From Cordilura impudica (Eukaryota > Arthropoda > Insecta > Diptera > Scathophagidae), in the NCBI GenBank assembly GCA_963682025.1, contig OY821521.1, positions 166,219,961 to 166,283,960 of the forward strand: DNA of 64,000 bases, read 5' to 3'. Made by a program: the position numbers and the translations under genes. How positions within the stretch are numbered: position 1 is the stretch's first letter; each line of letters begins with the position of its first letter. The notes below the pieces were generated by a model. That model searched no databases. It was given only the letters and a program-made list of their open reading frames with translations, and was not told where the DNA came from. Positions 22,059-32,880 of the stretch are shown here, piece by piece.

Positions 22059-23368
22059 AACGGTCCGCCATCTAACGTTTTTTTTTTTCAACTAGTGCTT
22101 ATTTCGTGAAGGGTAACACTTAGCTCATGTCTGATTCGACAGATAATTAGTTTTGTCCTTCCGCTGAACGAATATGGTTGTGCATACGCTTGAACAACGC
22201 TGGGAAATATTGCGACATTACTTTGAAAATCATGGTAATGTTGCAGAATGTGTGCGAAAATTGCGTACGGATTTTGGAAGAAAAGAAGCACCGTCAGCTC
22301 CGTATGTTCGTTATCTTGTGGAAAACGTGAAAGAAACTGGCATCCTCATCGATAAACCAAAGCGTGAAAAGTCAAAAACAGTGCGTACACCCGAGAATAT
22401 TGCTGCTGTGGCAGAAAGTGTGCGTGAAGCGCCATCAACATCAATTCACCGTCGTTCTCATGAATTGAACATTTTGGAGGCATCATTGAGACGAATTTTG
22501 CATAAAGACCTTGGTATACCGCCATACAAAGTCCAATTGGTTCAGGAGTTGAAGCCAACTGACCATCCAATGCGTTTTCGCTTCGCTAAGTGGGCCTGCG
22601 ATCGACTTACAGAAGAGCCCGATTTTGCCAAAAAAAAAATCATCTTTTCAGATGAAGCTCATTTTGATCTTGGCGGGTATGTAAACAAACAAAATTGTCG
22701 CATTTGGGCACAGAGAACCCGCACGCATACATTGAAAAGCCGATACACCCAAAACGAGTCACTGTTTGGTGCGGATTTTGGTCCAGAGGCATAATTGGGC
22801 CATTTTTCTTCGAAAATGAGCAAGGAGTGGCCGTTACAGTCAATGGCGATCGTTATCGGGCCATGTTGAACGAATTTTTGTTCACAAAAATTGAAGAGGA
22901 GGATATTGGCAATATTTGGTTTCAACAGGACGGCGCTACGTGCCACACAGCCGAAGCTACACTCGATGTATTGCGCCCTGTTTTTGAAGATCGCATTATC
23001 AGCCGCAGAACTGATGTCGTTTGGCCACCTCGGAGCTGCGATTTGACACCGTTGCACTATTATTTGTGGGGTGCCCTCAAAGGTAAGTATTATGCCAACA
23101 AGCCAGAGACAATTGACGCTTTAAAGGACAATATTCGTGAAGCCATTGGTGAAATACAGCTGCACACAATCGATAATGTGCTTAAAAATTGGACCGATCA
23201 TGTAGGCAACTGCATGGCCAGCCGAGGCAGCCATTTGAATGAAATTATTTTCCATTATTAACCGGAAGGATTGTACTTTCAAATAAAAAAAGAAATTTGA
23301 GATAATATTCAGTAGTTTTTTTTTTATAGCATTGTCAAAAAAAAAAAAAAGTTATTTGGCGGACCCTT
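22059..23368 (+). mobile_element. Tc1/mariner element, DD41D (rosa-like)
   Basis: A 1,310-bp element. Its terminal inverted repeats are AACGGTCCGCCATCTAAC on the left and AAGGGTCCGCCAAATAAC (complement) on the right, flanked by TA at 22057-22058 and 23369-23370, the expected mariner target duplication. It encodes one transposase with a frameshift. It interrupts the same old repeat that hosts element X, 57 bp further on. Confidence 0.92.
22174..23261 (+). pseudogene. DD41D mariner transposase, frameshifted, third catalytic residue replaced
   Basis: The N-terminal half (22174 to about 22705) carries a paired-type helix-turn-helix region (LEQRWEILRHYFENHGNVAE) and the first catalytic motif IIFSDEAHFDLGGY. 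A one-base deletion near 22706 moves the frame to 22695-23261. That part has PKRVTVWCGFWSRGIIGPFF, the second motif WFQQDGATCHT (Asp codon 22929-22931) and WPPRSCDLTPL. Exactly 41 residues after the second Asp, the third catalytic position is His (CAC, 23055-23057) instead of Asp. The protein ends HLNEIIFHY before a TAA. The 41-residue spacing defines the DD41D (rosa) lineage. Frameshift plus loss of the third acid make the copy inactive. The N-terminal start at 22174 fits the family's usual beginning. Confidence 0.92.
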
Positions 23369-24358
23369 TATAACCTCTGCACACTGGTGTGGAGGGTATA
23401 AAAAAGTTTCTTAAAAAGTTTTTTTATTGAAAAATTCTATAAAAATGCCTGCCCTGTATTAGGTATTTCAGGCATGAACTTTTGTTAAGTGCAAAAACTT
23501 AAATATCAGATCAGTAGGTTAGAATTTATGTAAACGGTGTAACGGTCGAGTTTGCTTATTAGTGTATCATACGTAGTATATCAATATAATCAAGTGCTTT
23601 TTGGAGTGCTTTTTTTTTTTACTCAAACTATTCCTGAGCTGATATACAAAAATCTGAAAATTAAATTTGATTTCCAAATAACAAAACCTTTTATTGGGCA
23701 TTTTTACAAAACTATTAGCAATTAACTTTATCCGACAATATGGCTAAGTAAAAATCAAAATATATGGAACACTTTCTGCTTAATGTGGCAAATGGATATA
23801 AATTATATTTGTTTTTTAACTAACTACCGAAAACATAAAAATATATAAAACTTTTATATACTCGTACATAGTAATAATGGATAAGTAAAAATGTTTTCTA
23901 AATTATAATTACACTAACGTGTAACGAAGAGTGAAATATTTGGAATTTAAGTGTAGAAGGTAAAGTTTTGCTATGTTATCTATATAATTTATTTATTTCC
24001 TTTTTTAGTGAGAAAGGTTCAAGGTTGTTATTAATAAATTATAGATTATTTAAGGTCATTGAAAGACATTTTGTAAACTACTTGGATTTACGAGTACTAT
24101 ACATTTTCAATATTGAAAAATTTATATTAAATTAAAGCAACTTTAAAAATTTTGTTAATGATTTTTTTTATTTAAATTTTTTTTTATATCTATGTTAAAG
24201 TAGAAATTATTGTAGCTACTTTCATAAATTATTTCTTTTTTTCTTATAAACTTTTTGTAATTTATAATTTAATTGTTGTTTTCTTCTGTTTTCAGTTTCA
24301 CCATTTTCCATACCACAATGTTTGATTCTTTTTGTTTTTTCTTTTTTTTCACTTTCAG
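23369..24358. other. End of the mini-me-like repeat, then intron sequence without features
   Basis: 23369-23404 is the last piece of the mini-me-like element split by X and the mariner. The rest is AT-rich calbindin intron up to the splice acceptor, with a polypyrimidine stretch just before it. Confidence 0.6.
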
Positions 24359-24415
24359 GGTGCAGCTAGATTGACAAAGGAAGATATTGAAAAAGTTTTT
24401 TCACTTTATGACAGA
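24359..24415 (+). CDS. Cbp53E: Calbindin-32-like protein, third-last coding exon
   Basis: A 19-codon exon reads GAARLTKEDIEKVFSLYDR between a good acceptor (TTTCAG at 24353-24358) and a GTAAG donor at 24416. It matches the Drosophila calbindin-32 segment that forms the entering helix and first two loop residues of EF-hand 5. Both boundaries are in phase 0. The calcium loop is completed only by the next exon, 25 kb away (DRDNSGSIENEE: acidic positions 1, 3 and 12, Gly 6, Ile 8). The protein is a cytosolic calcium buffer of neurons and muscle in Drosophila. Earlier exons (EF-hands 1-4) are outside the window to the left. The gene symbol is by homology. Confidence 0.93.
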
Positions 24416-25094
24416 GTAAGTCAATGTTATTTAAAATAGAAAAAGTTATTGTTTATGATAATTTCAACAAAAAAGAAATGTTTGGATTTTTGCTGCCAAT
24501 TACATAAAATACATAAGAAACTAAAAAATTACAAAATTTATACAAACCATATTTAGTACAAATTTTTAAATGGAAACTGAAATAGTTAAAAACGTTCTCT
24601 CTATGAGAGGTTCAATAATGACTCAAAAGTATTTGAACCAATTTGAACTTTAACTGAGGTTTACAATAAAATTGCAACAAGTGTTAGTTTAAAATTTGAA
24701 TCTATCAAAAACTTTAATAAATTAAAACACCAAAAAAATGTTTACGTTTCAAAATCGTAAAATTCGTTTGTTAGCGAATATTACAATAAAATTTAATTAT
24801 ACACTCTGCAGCACGACTATAGACACATCTCTGATTTAGCTGATATGCTAGTTGACAAAAAAGTTAGACCTATTAGGGCCTTTAAAGTAAATGTTAGTAA
24901 AAGTTACCTTTAAATGTTTTTCGTTATTACAACTTACCAGTAAAATAAAAACAATATTTTTGATAATGTGGCAAGACCAAAAGAAAACCCGATTAATTTT
25001 GACACAACGAATTGGTTTTTATGGCAACCCTCTTCTATTTGTTAACAGACAAACCATAAAAATTTCTTTGCGAACCGAAAATACAGGCAGCCGC
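24416..25094. other. Calbindin intron, no other feature seen
   Basis: AT-rich intronic sequence right after the donor site. No coding frame or repeat is supported. Confidence 0.6.
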
Positions 25095-25265
25095 CAGTGT
25101 GAGGAATAAATAACACTGGTCTATAAATGAAAAAAAAATTTACTGCAGAAACGAAGCATGTTTTTTAACTAATCTGGGTGCGCTGAATTCGAACCTGGCA
25201 TAAAAATTTGGCTGTCAGATCTTGTTCATTTTTTACCGCATGCCGGCAATACTGTATTCATATTC
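25095..25265 (-). repeat. Terminal-repeat fragment related to fam1 copy 1
   Basis: Reverse complement of a relative of 13675-13760: CAGTATTGCCGGCATGCGGT, AAAAACATGCTTCGTTTCTG and AGACCAGTGTTATT are shared. An extra ~60 bp containing GTTCGAATTCAGCGCACC resembles the left flank of fam1 copy 1 (about 11630). It is probably a solitary arm of that transposon type. Confidence 0.6.
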
Positions 25266-25423
25266 ATATTCATGTATGAATAATAAGGGGGACTGTGATC
25301 TTGTAGGCTACGCATCTATGATATTTTTGTTCTGTGAAGTCCAGTTTTTCTTTTTTGATTATTGTTTCAATTATTTATTTATTTATTTTTAGTTCTTGAC
25401 AAAATTTAAAAAAATTTTAATAT

Positions 25424-26555
25424 ATTTTTAAACTCTTTCTTTTAACTCATACTTTCTGTCTGTCTGTCGTGGGTGGACACCATTCCCCCTCATCCATTTG
25501 ATCTGAAACTTTGGCCATAGTCTTTTTGTGAATAAAGATTATTTTCTGGGTAGGCACGTACAGTCACGCATTGTCACGCGCAGTCACGGGGTGACCCAAA
25601 TGTCATTTCCCCTTATCCGATCAATCTGAAACTTAGTCCATGCACTTGCTGTGAAAAAAAGATTAAATTTGACTTAATCACGCACGGTCATGCATGGTCA
25701 CGCGTAGTCACGTAGTGATGTAAAACTCAATTCCCCTTATCCGATCGATCTGAAACTTTGTCGATAGACTTGCTGCGAATAATATTAAATATTACATAGT
25801 CACACACAGTCACGAATAGGCACGCATAGTCACGCACAGTCACGGAGTGATCTAAATGTCAATTTCCTTCATCCGATCGATCTGAAACTTGGTTCACACA
25901 CTTGCTGTGGAAAAAAGATTAACTTTGACTTAGTCACGCAGAGTCACGCATGGTCACGCACAGTCACGAATGGTCACGCGCAGTCACGGAGTGATTTAAA
26001 ACCCATTTCCCCTTATCCGATCGATCTGAAACTTGGTCGATAGACTTGCTGTGTAAAAAGATTAACTCTGACATAGTAACGCACAGTCACGCAAAGTCAC
26101 GCACAGTCACGGAGAGATTAAAATTTCACTTCCCCTCATCCGATGGATCTGAAATTTTGTCCATAGACTTGCTGTGAAAAAAGATTAACTTTGACATAGT
26201 CCGCACAGTCACGCATAGTCACGCATAGTCACGCATAGTCACGCACAGTCACGGAGTGATCTAAATGTCATTTTTCTTCATTCGATCGATCTGAAACTTG
26301 GTCCATTGTCTTGTTGTGACTATAGATTAATTTTGGGGTAGTCACTCACAGTCACGCATAGTCACGGAGTGATCTAAATGTAATTTCCCTCATCCAATCC
26401 ATCTGAAACTTGGTCCATAGACTTGCTGTGACCACAGATTAATTTTAAAATAGTCACGCAAAGTCACGCAGTCACGGAGAGATTCATGGGTCATATGCAT
26501 AAGGAAAGAAAGAGTTTTAATAAAAACATTGTTTTTATGGGTTAGATTATTTAAA
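25424..26555 (+). mobile_element. Family G (GTCACG-rich, HINE-like) copy A
   Basis: It starts TTTAAACTCTTTCTTTTAAC followed by (GTCT)n and ends AAAGAAAGAGTTTTAATAAA ... TTTTTATGGGTTAG. AAACTCTTTCTTT is therefore present at both ends in inverted form. The body consists of eight units of about 110-146 bp. Each has a run of GTCACGCA/GTCACGCG octamer-like repeats, then CGGAGTGAT, then a conserved block with TCCGATCGATCTGAAACTTG and CTTGCTGTGAAAAAAGATTA. A microsatellite, subterminal inverted repeats and a hairpin near one end are HINE/mini-me traits. It is non-coding. Confidence 0.85.
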
Positions 26556-26943
26556 TTATAAATTTCCTAATAATAACAACAAATATTTTTGACAAATGCA
26601 ATAACAACAAGAACAAAATGTAAACGCAACTATTTTTATACATTATAAAAGTGTAATTAGTTATGAAAAAAAAATTTTTTTCACTAGTTCAATAAAAAAT
26701 CTGTAACGAGGTTTTGTCGTAGGCTGGGGTAGCTTGTCGTGTCCCGGGTCTACTCAAGGGCCCTCAAAACCTTAAGTAATAATAAGACAATTGTTTTACC
26801 CTTTGACGGGGTTGTATATTAGCCTTAATTTTATTATTCTCTTTATAATTACATAAATATTTATATATATTTCAAATATCAACACACGTGGCAATACTTC
26901 TTCGTCTTACTCGGACCTCCTCGCAATACGTCAATATAGTGGT

Positions 26944-27385
26944 CGTCGGATGTATCGGTGTTCGGCTGCTTGTCGGTGGCAGTCGGCTGTATCGGTGCTC
27001 GGCTGCGTATATCGGTGGCAGTCGGCTGTATCGGTGTTCGGCTGCTTAGATCGGTGGCAGTCGGCTGTATCGGTGTTCGGCTGCTCAGATTGGTGGCAGT
27101 CGGCTTTATCGGTGTTCGGCTGCTTGTCGGTGGCAGTCGGCTGTATCGGTGTTCGGCTGCTTAGATCGGTGGCAGTCGGCTGTATCGGTGCTCGGCTGCA
27201 TATATCGGTGGCAGTCGGCTGTATCGGTGTTCGGCTGCGTATATCGGTGGCAGTCGGCTGTATCGGTGTTCGGCTGCTTGTCGGTGGCAGTCGGCTGTAT
27301 CGGTGTTCGGCTGCTCAGATTGGTGGCAGTCGGTTGTATCGGTGTTCGGCTGCTTAGATCGGTGGCAGTCGGCTGTATCGGTGGA
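26944..27385. repeat. 39-bp minisatellite in the solo LTR
   Basis: About eleven units of up to 39 bp, each containing GGTGGCAGTCGGCTGTATCG and GTGTTCGGCTGC, with TTAGATC, TCAGATT, GTATATC or TTGTC as variable joints. Short-joint units change the reading frame, so the open frames here are repeat artefacts. Confidence 0.95.
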
Positions 27386-27640
27386 ACTAACTACGAACAG
27401 TCAGCTTAGGGCCGCTGTGTAAGATACGAACAGTCAGCTTAGGGCCGCTGTGTAAAATACGAACAGTCAACAGAAGTCGCTGTGTAACTAACTACGAACA
27501 GTCAGCTTAGGGCCGCTGTGTAAGATACGAACAGTCAGCTTAGGGCCGCTGTGTAAAATACGAATAGTCAGCTTAGGGCCGCTGTGTAAAATACGAACAG
27601 TCAACAGAAGTCGCTGTGTAACTAACTACGAGGGAGATGA
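27386..27640. repeat. Second minisatellite (~33 bp) in the solo LTR
   Basis: Units contain TACGAACAGTCAGCTTAGGG and CCGCTGTGTAAGA. They are grouped in two larger blocks separated by AACTAACTACGA, so there is a higher-order period of about 110-130 bp. Confidence 0.93.
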
Positions 27641-27971
27641 CCGAGGTCGTTCGCCCTTAAATTTATGCGCTAGGATCTATTTCACTGAATAGTAAATTGT
27701 CCTTACGCCTACCAAATTAATGTGTTAGGAGCTATTTCACTTAAATAGTAAATTGTCCTTACACGGAGTCTTATCGTAAATCCGACTTCGACTCGGAGCC
27801 TTGTCATTAACCCGACTTCGACTGCCTTTACATCCACCAACCTTGGTTACTTATGTAAATATATTCATTAACTGAATGAGAATTCATAGTAATGTACTTT
27901 GGTTGATATAGGTATAGATATAGGTATAGATATATTAATAATGTACGTTGCGATTAGCTACGTTACAATCT

Positions 27972-28231
27972 CTTGAAAATGTTCCTAAAAAGGAACGAAA
28001 CGTTGGGCAAATGATGAAATAAAAGTTATTTTAGTAAGGACCAGTAAGCTCGCATAAAATATAAATCATCATAACTTGGTCTCTAGTCATCAAAAATTCT
28101 TAACCAAATAAAATTTTGTTAGAAAAAAAGGGAGAAATAAAAAAAAATAATTATAACACAATAATACGAGACAAATAATGATTGCAATCAATGCAAAATC
28201 TTAAGGTTAATGCGAAAATCGTAAATGAATA
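27972..28231. other. Unclassified segment between LTR and family G copy B
   Basis: It includes a small hairpin (GTTCCTAAAAAGGAAC, about 27980) followed by GAAACGTTGGGCAAATGATG. I see no gene. Confidence 0.5.
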
Positions 28232-28928
28232 ATCTAACCCATAAAAACAAAGTTTTTATTAAAACTCTTTCTTTCCTTATTCATATGAGTTTTGAATATC
28301 CCCGTGACTGTGCGTGACTGTGTGTGACTATCTTAAAATTAATCTTTAGCCACAAAAAGTCTATGTTTATTTTTTTAGTCTCTCCGTGACTGTGCGTGAC
28401 TCTGTGTGACTGTGCGTGACTATGTCAAAGTTAATCTTTTTTCACAGCAAGTCTATCGACCAAGTTTTAGATCGATCGGATAAGGGAAAATGGGTTTTAA
28501 ATCACTCCGTGACTGTGCGTGGCCATGCGTGACTATGCGTGACTAAGTCAAAGTTATTCTTTTTTCACAGAAAGTGTATGAACCAAGTTTCAGATCGATC
28601 AGATGAGGGGAAATGATATTTAGATCACTCCGTGACTGTGCGTGACCACGCGTGACTGTGCGTGACTAAGTTAAAGCTAATATTTTTTGCACAGCACGTA
28701 TATGGACCAAGTTTGAGATAGATCGGATGAGGGGAAATGACATTTAGATCAATCCATGACTGTGTTTGACCACGCGTGACTGTGCGTGATTACCCCAAAA
28801 TTAATCTGTAGTCACGACAAGACAATGGGCCAACTTGCAGATCAATTGGATAAGGGGGAATGGGGTCCACCCATGGCAGACAGACAGACACACAGACAGA
28901 GAGTATGAGTTAAAAGAGTTTAAAGAAA
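28232..28928 (-). mobile_element. Family G copy B, inverted relative to copy A
   Basis: Begins with ATCTAACCCATAAAAACAAA and ends GACAGACAGACACACAGACA ... GAGTTAAAAGAGTTTAAA, i.e. the complement of copy A's end and start, with five internal units. With copy A it encloses the solo LTR and forms a roughly 3.5-kb inverted arrangement within the calbindin intron. Confidence 0.85.
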
Positions 28929-29550
28929 TATAAACCTCATTTAAAAACAAGTCAAAAATAGCAGATTTTAAATGGCTTGCATTGCTTATAATTTGAATAG
29001 CAGGAGGTACAATGTAGATGGATTTTAAAAAGAAGTATCTTTTCGGCATTTCTTTCCGATGTGGAATGGTGTTTTCTTCATTTTCCTCTGTTGGATCTTG
29101 AAAAAAATATTCTTTTATAAAGGTATCCAGGTTGTCTTGTGTAGATCAGTTTGTGTAAAAATAAAAGTGTACGGTATTTTAAAAGATTTTCGAACGAGAT
29201 ATTACAAATCTATTTCTTCTTGTGCGGCCAAAAATTTATCTTGTTATATTGGTTTAAACAAGGACTTAACTATTATAAGTTTTATGATGAATTCCTAAAG
29301 GCGTAATTATTGCAAGGCAATTTTTGTGTTTTTTCTTAATTCATAACTATTGTTTTATAAGTAATATTATTTTCTTTTTTTTTTTTTAAATGATAATAAT
29401 TATGGATAAGGAAAAACATATATCTTACTGATAATTATTTTTTTTTTGATAAATATTTAAAAATTATTTTTTAATAGTTACGCATAAGAAATATATATAA
29501 AAATTGATCATAATATTTATGCTGTAATAATAATATTTTTTTTTTAGTTT
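28929..29550. other. AT-rich stretch, no gene recognised
   Basis: A 79-codon plus-strand frame at 29059-29298 has no recognisable motif and is flanked by A/T-rich sequence. Nothing is supported. Confidence 0.5.
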
Positions 29551-29565
29551 AGTTTAGTTTATTTT
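29546..29565 (-). repeat. (TAAAC)n 3' tail of the CR1-like LINE
   Basis: On the minus strand the LINE ends in repeated TAAAC units, a microsatellite-type 3' tail as CR1-group elements use instead of poly(A). Confidence 0.6.
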
Positions 29566-32118
29566 TTTTATTTGTTCTTCCCATACAACAAGATTTACAT
29601 CTTTTATGTTATAGTATGGGAATTTTTAAAGAAAAACAAGTTACGATATACAAAAATATTTAAATAAATTGTATAATTATATAAAGTAAATAAAAAAATA
29701 AATAAAATAAAGAACTAAATAAATGAATGAGCTTAATATAAAAGAATCAAATGGTAAAAATTTTGATTAAGAAAAAAAAAAAAAAAAAAAAGAGAAAAAT
29801 GGTTGAAATAACGTAGGTATATTAAAAACAATAAGTGACAAACAATTTAAATTTGCATTGAAAAACTAGCAGTTATTTTTTTCTTTGAACTGTATTGCGT
29901 TGTTGATTTTCTGTGTTTGATTTGGTAGTAAGTTCCAGAGATAAACGGCATTAAAATAGAACTGCCATTCAGAAATTTTACTACGATATCTTATCGGTAC
30001 AAGCTTTCTCCCTCTATTGGATCTTGCAAAGCTTAAGCGGTTGAAAAGGTATGATGGTTCCTTCTGATATATAATTTTGTGTAATAGGACTTTAATTTTA
30101 AAATATTATCAAACGACATACCATATAGTCTTGTTGAAAACGAGGAAATACGATCAAGTCTGTTTAATCCATAAACATACCTTATAATACTATTGAAGGC
30201 CACATTTAGTTTTCTCTTACTAGGTGAGTCACATAAAGCAAAAATTTCACACCCGTATAATAAAACCGGCATTAGGTAAGATTTTGCAAGTATTATTCTT
30301 ATATTTAATGGAGTGCAAGATTGAGTCGCCCAAAGCGTCCAAAGCATACCATACGTTCTCCCTACCACAACGTTTACATGATTGTTCCAACTAAGTGTGT
30401 CATTAAAAACAATACCCAGATTTTTTGATGGGGTCACAATTTCAATTCTCTGATTGTTGAGAACAATATCAAAATCTAGATTATGACGTAGAGTTTTCTT
30501 ATGCATGATGAGACATTTGGACTTGAGGGGATTCAGACAAAGTCCATTAGCAGTTTCCCAGTTATAAATATAATTTAAATCATCATTAAGTTTTGCTACG
30601 TTTTCTCTGGAAGATATTAGTGGACTACAAAGATATAGTTGGACGTCATCGGCGTACATGTGTACTTTACAATACTTTACATGATCTGGCAAGTCATTGG
30701 CGTACATTGAAAATAAAAGAGGGCCTAGAATTGAGCCTTGCGGAACACCTTTAGGTACATGTAGTGGTCTCGAAAATTGGTTATTAAGGAAGACTGACTG
30801 AACACGGTTTGCCAGGCAGGATTCAATAAGTTTCTTTGAACACACGGAGAAATTAAAAAGCCGGCTAAGTTTTGTTGAAAGTATTGAGTGATCAACTATG
30901 TCGAAGGCTTTAGAATGATCAAGAAGGACTAAAAAGCAAATATTTCCACCATCAGTGGCATGACGAATATCATCTGCAACATCTATTAAAGTAGTTGTAC
31001 AACTTTGTTTTTGCCTAAAGCCTGATTGCTTTTGCGATAATAGCCCAAATCGTTTTAGGTATTCGTTTATCTGTTTATGCATTATCTTCTCAAGAGCCTT
31101 AGAAAAGAATGGTAGTATTGATTAGGCCTAAACTCAGAGTTTGTCTTAGGCACAGGAATAACCTTTGCATGCTTCCATTGTGTTGGAAACACGCTGGTGG
31201 TAAGGATCGTATTATACATGTGAGTTATGTATGGTAAGAGGATAGGAAGGATAATTTTGATAAATTTAGGGTGCATGTTATCATATCCAATTGCATTTGA
31301 TTTTATGGCTAAAATACAGGTAAGGGCCTCATCATTGCTAACACATTGAAAATCAAATGGACTATCATTGTCAGAAATCACTAGGTTATTGATTGTATTG
31401 TGTGCAGGAGGTTGACATTGAACAGTGGGTAAATTAGTAAAAGCTGAATTAAGTTCATCAGGAGTGAGTTCGCAAGTTTTCCTATTACTAGTTCGGCCAA
31501 TTCCAATTTCCCGAATAGTTTTCCATTTCCGTTTGGTGTTAATTGCATTTTCAAAACGGTGGCCATAATATTCAGACTATGATCTACGAATTTCACGAGT
31601 AACTTCTCTTCTAAGATTTCGATATTCTTCTTTAAGTTGAGGTAACTTAAATTTTTTCCAACGTGAAAACGCATATCTCTTTGACCAATCAGTTGTTTAA
31701 TATGTGCTGTAAACCACGATCTTGTATAGGTCCTAATGTTCTTCGTTGTCTTAGGTACAGTAAGATCAAATAAGTATGAGATATTATTCTCCAAGAAGGA
31801 CAACTGATGGTTAACAGAAGTCATATGATAAATGGACGCCCAATTTACTAAAGAAATATGTTCTGCCAAAACATTGTAATTGATATTATCAAAGTCACGA
31901 TATGTAACTGATAGTGTTTCATTATTTAAAATAAAGTCATATGTCGTGAAAATTAAGTCGTGTTTCGAGAAACATGAGGCCGATAGTTGGTCGTACAACA
32001 ATTCTTTGGTTAAATCGTTAACAAAAAAAAGGTCAAGTAAAGTACTTGCTGTTGATGTATAGTGTGTAGGCATCGTGTAGTTTAATGATGTGAGACCAGT
32101 GGTTTCCATGTTGAACAA
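29551..32118 (-). pseudogene. CR1-like non-LTR retrotransposon remnant
   Basis: Read on the minus strand. 32118-31381 is the end of the endonuclease (STLLDLFFVND, FSKHDLIFTTYDF) and a linker. 31381-31082 is the first reverse-transcriptase blocks (AIGYDNMHPKFIKI, PTQWKHAKVIPVPK). 31082-30033 is the main reverse transcriptase: SGFRQKQSCTTTLIDVADDI, LDHSKAFDIVDHSIL, GVPQGSILGPLLFSMYANDL and an intact catalytic box HMYADDVQLYL, then KNLGIVFNDTLSWNNHV and the thumb. The 3' part has a (TAAAC)3 tail (about 29548-29562). Frames break at 31381 and 31082, and the 5' half of the endonuclease is missing. No RNase H is seen. The motif wording fits the CR1/L2/Kiri super-group better than jockey. The junction at 32118 abuts a hAT fragment. 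Confidence 0.88.
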
Positions 32119-32410
32119 TTGATGTCAACTGCTTTAAAAACGGAAGGATGTATTTATGTTCATGCCAGTAGCTTAGCAAGCTAATATCGGCATCTTCCTT
32201 TTTCGGTTTAAAATTTTCAATTTCAGTATAAGAGGCCATAATTTCACGACAAGTTTCGTTATCTGACTCATCCTCAGAAGAAGTATCTACTTCTATTTGA
32301 GACAAGGATTCTCTTAAAAAATATAAGGTACTTTGGTTAGTAGATTCATCTATTGGCATAAATGGTATCGAGGAAGATGGGCCATTGTTTTCATTTGAGT
32401 GCTCGTTCTA
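32119..32410 (-). pseudogene. hAT C-terminal fragment (dimerisation-type segment)
   Basis: The minus-strand frame begins after a splice-acceptor-like TTTTTAG at about 32405. It reads SIPFMPIDESTNQSTLYFLR, an acidic stretch with EVDTSSEDESDNETC, and DADISLLSYWHEHKYILPFL. The last part resembles the W...(F/Y)P.L..LA start of the hAT dimerisation domain. It is cut at about 32118 by the CR1-like LINE. The rest of the hAT gene was not found on the far side, so the junction may combine a LINE insertion and deletion. Confidence 0.5.
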
Positions 32411-32700
32411 AAAATTGGATAAGTAAGTTTACTGTTATACTACAAGTTTTAATACAAATACATATATACCTTTTCTAATGTTATTAACTTAACTGCTAAA
32501 TTTTTGAGATGCTGTTTCGCGCTTTCTTTAACTTAAAGTTCTTCTGAACCGGGGAACTAAATAACATGCAGCATAGGGCGGTTCGATTTGTAGGGAGGCA
32601 AAAAAAATCGTACAAGTGACAAGGAAAATCATATTCTAGGGATCAAAATAAGAAACTTTGAACAAGGAATCATACCTCTTAAACGAATTCTGATGACCCG

Positions 32701-32880
32701 ACTTTTGACCTGTCTGTCTGTCTGCCATGGGGCTACCCAATTCCCCCTCATGCAATTGATCTGAAACTTGGCCCATAGTCCTGTTGTGACTATAGATTAA
32801 TTTTGGGGTAGTCACGCAGAGTCACGCATAGCCACGGCGTGATCTAAAAGTTATTTACCCTAGTCCGATCGAGCTTTATG
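32701..32880 (+). mobile_element. Family G copy D, fragment
   Basis: Contains CTGTCTGTCTGTCTGCCATG, CCCCCTCATGCAATTGATCT and one GTCACGCA-type unit; it ends abruptly at a TCCGATCGA block. It is truncated. Confidence 0.8.

Larger units (their letters stand above)
26703..27966. mobile_element. Probable solo LTR (1,264 bp) with internal minisatellites
   Basis: The ends are GTAACGAGG... and ...CTACGTTAC, a perfect 6-bp terminal inverted repeat. They are flanked on both sides by AATCT (26698-26702 and 27967-27971), a 5-bp direct repeat as made by LTR-retrotransposon integrases. No gag-pol lies next to it, so recombination to a solo LTR is the simplest reading. The ends are not the classic TG...CA in this frame, but a TGTAACG/CGTTACA reading with a shorter duplication is also possible. 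GACGGGGTT and an A/T-rich AATAAA-containing block (about 26815-26880) recur in the second LTR-like insertion at 34.45 kb. Confidence 0.7.

Noticed and set aside
25440..26500. Regularly spaced GTCACG repeats resembling a CRISPR array
   Set aside because: The eukaryotic context, variable spacing, conserved rather than unique intervening blocks and dispersed copies show a transposon with tandem units.
26950..27409. Overlapping open frames up to 135 codons
   Set aside because: They are translations of a 39-bp minisatellite with frame-changing short units; open in several phases, so not selected coding.
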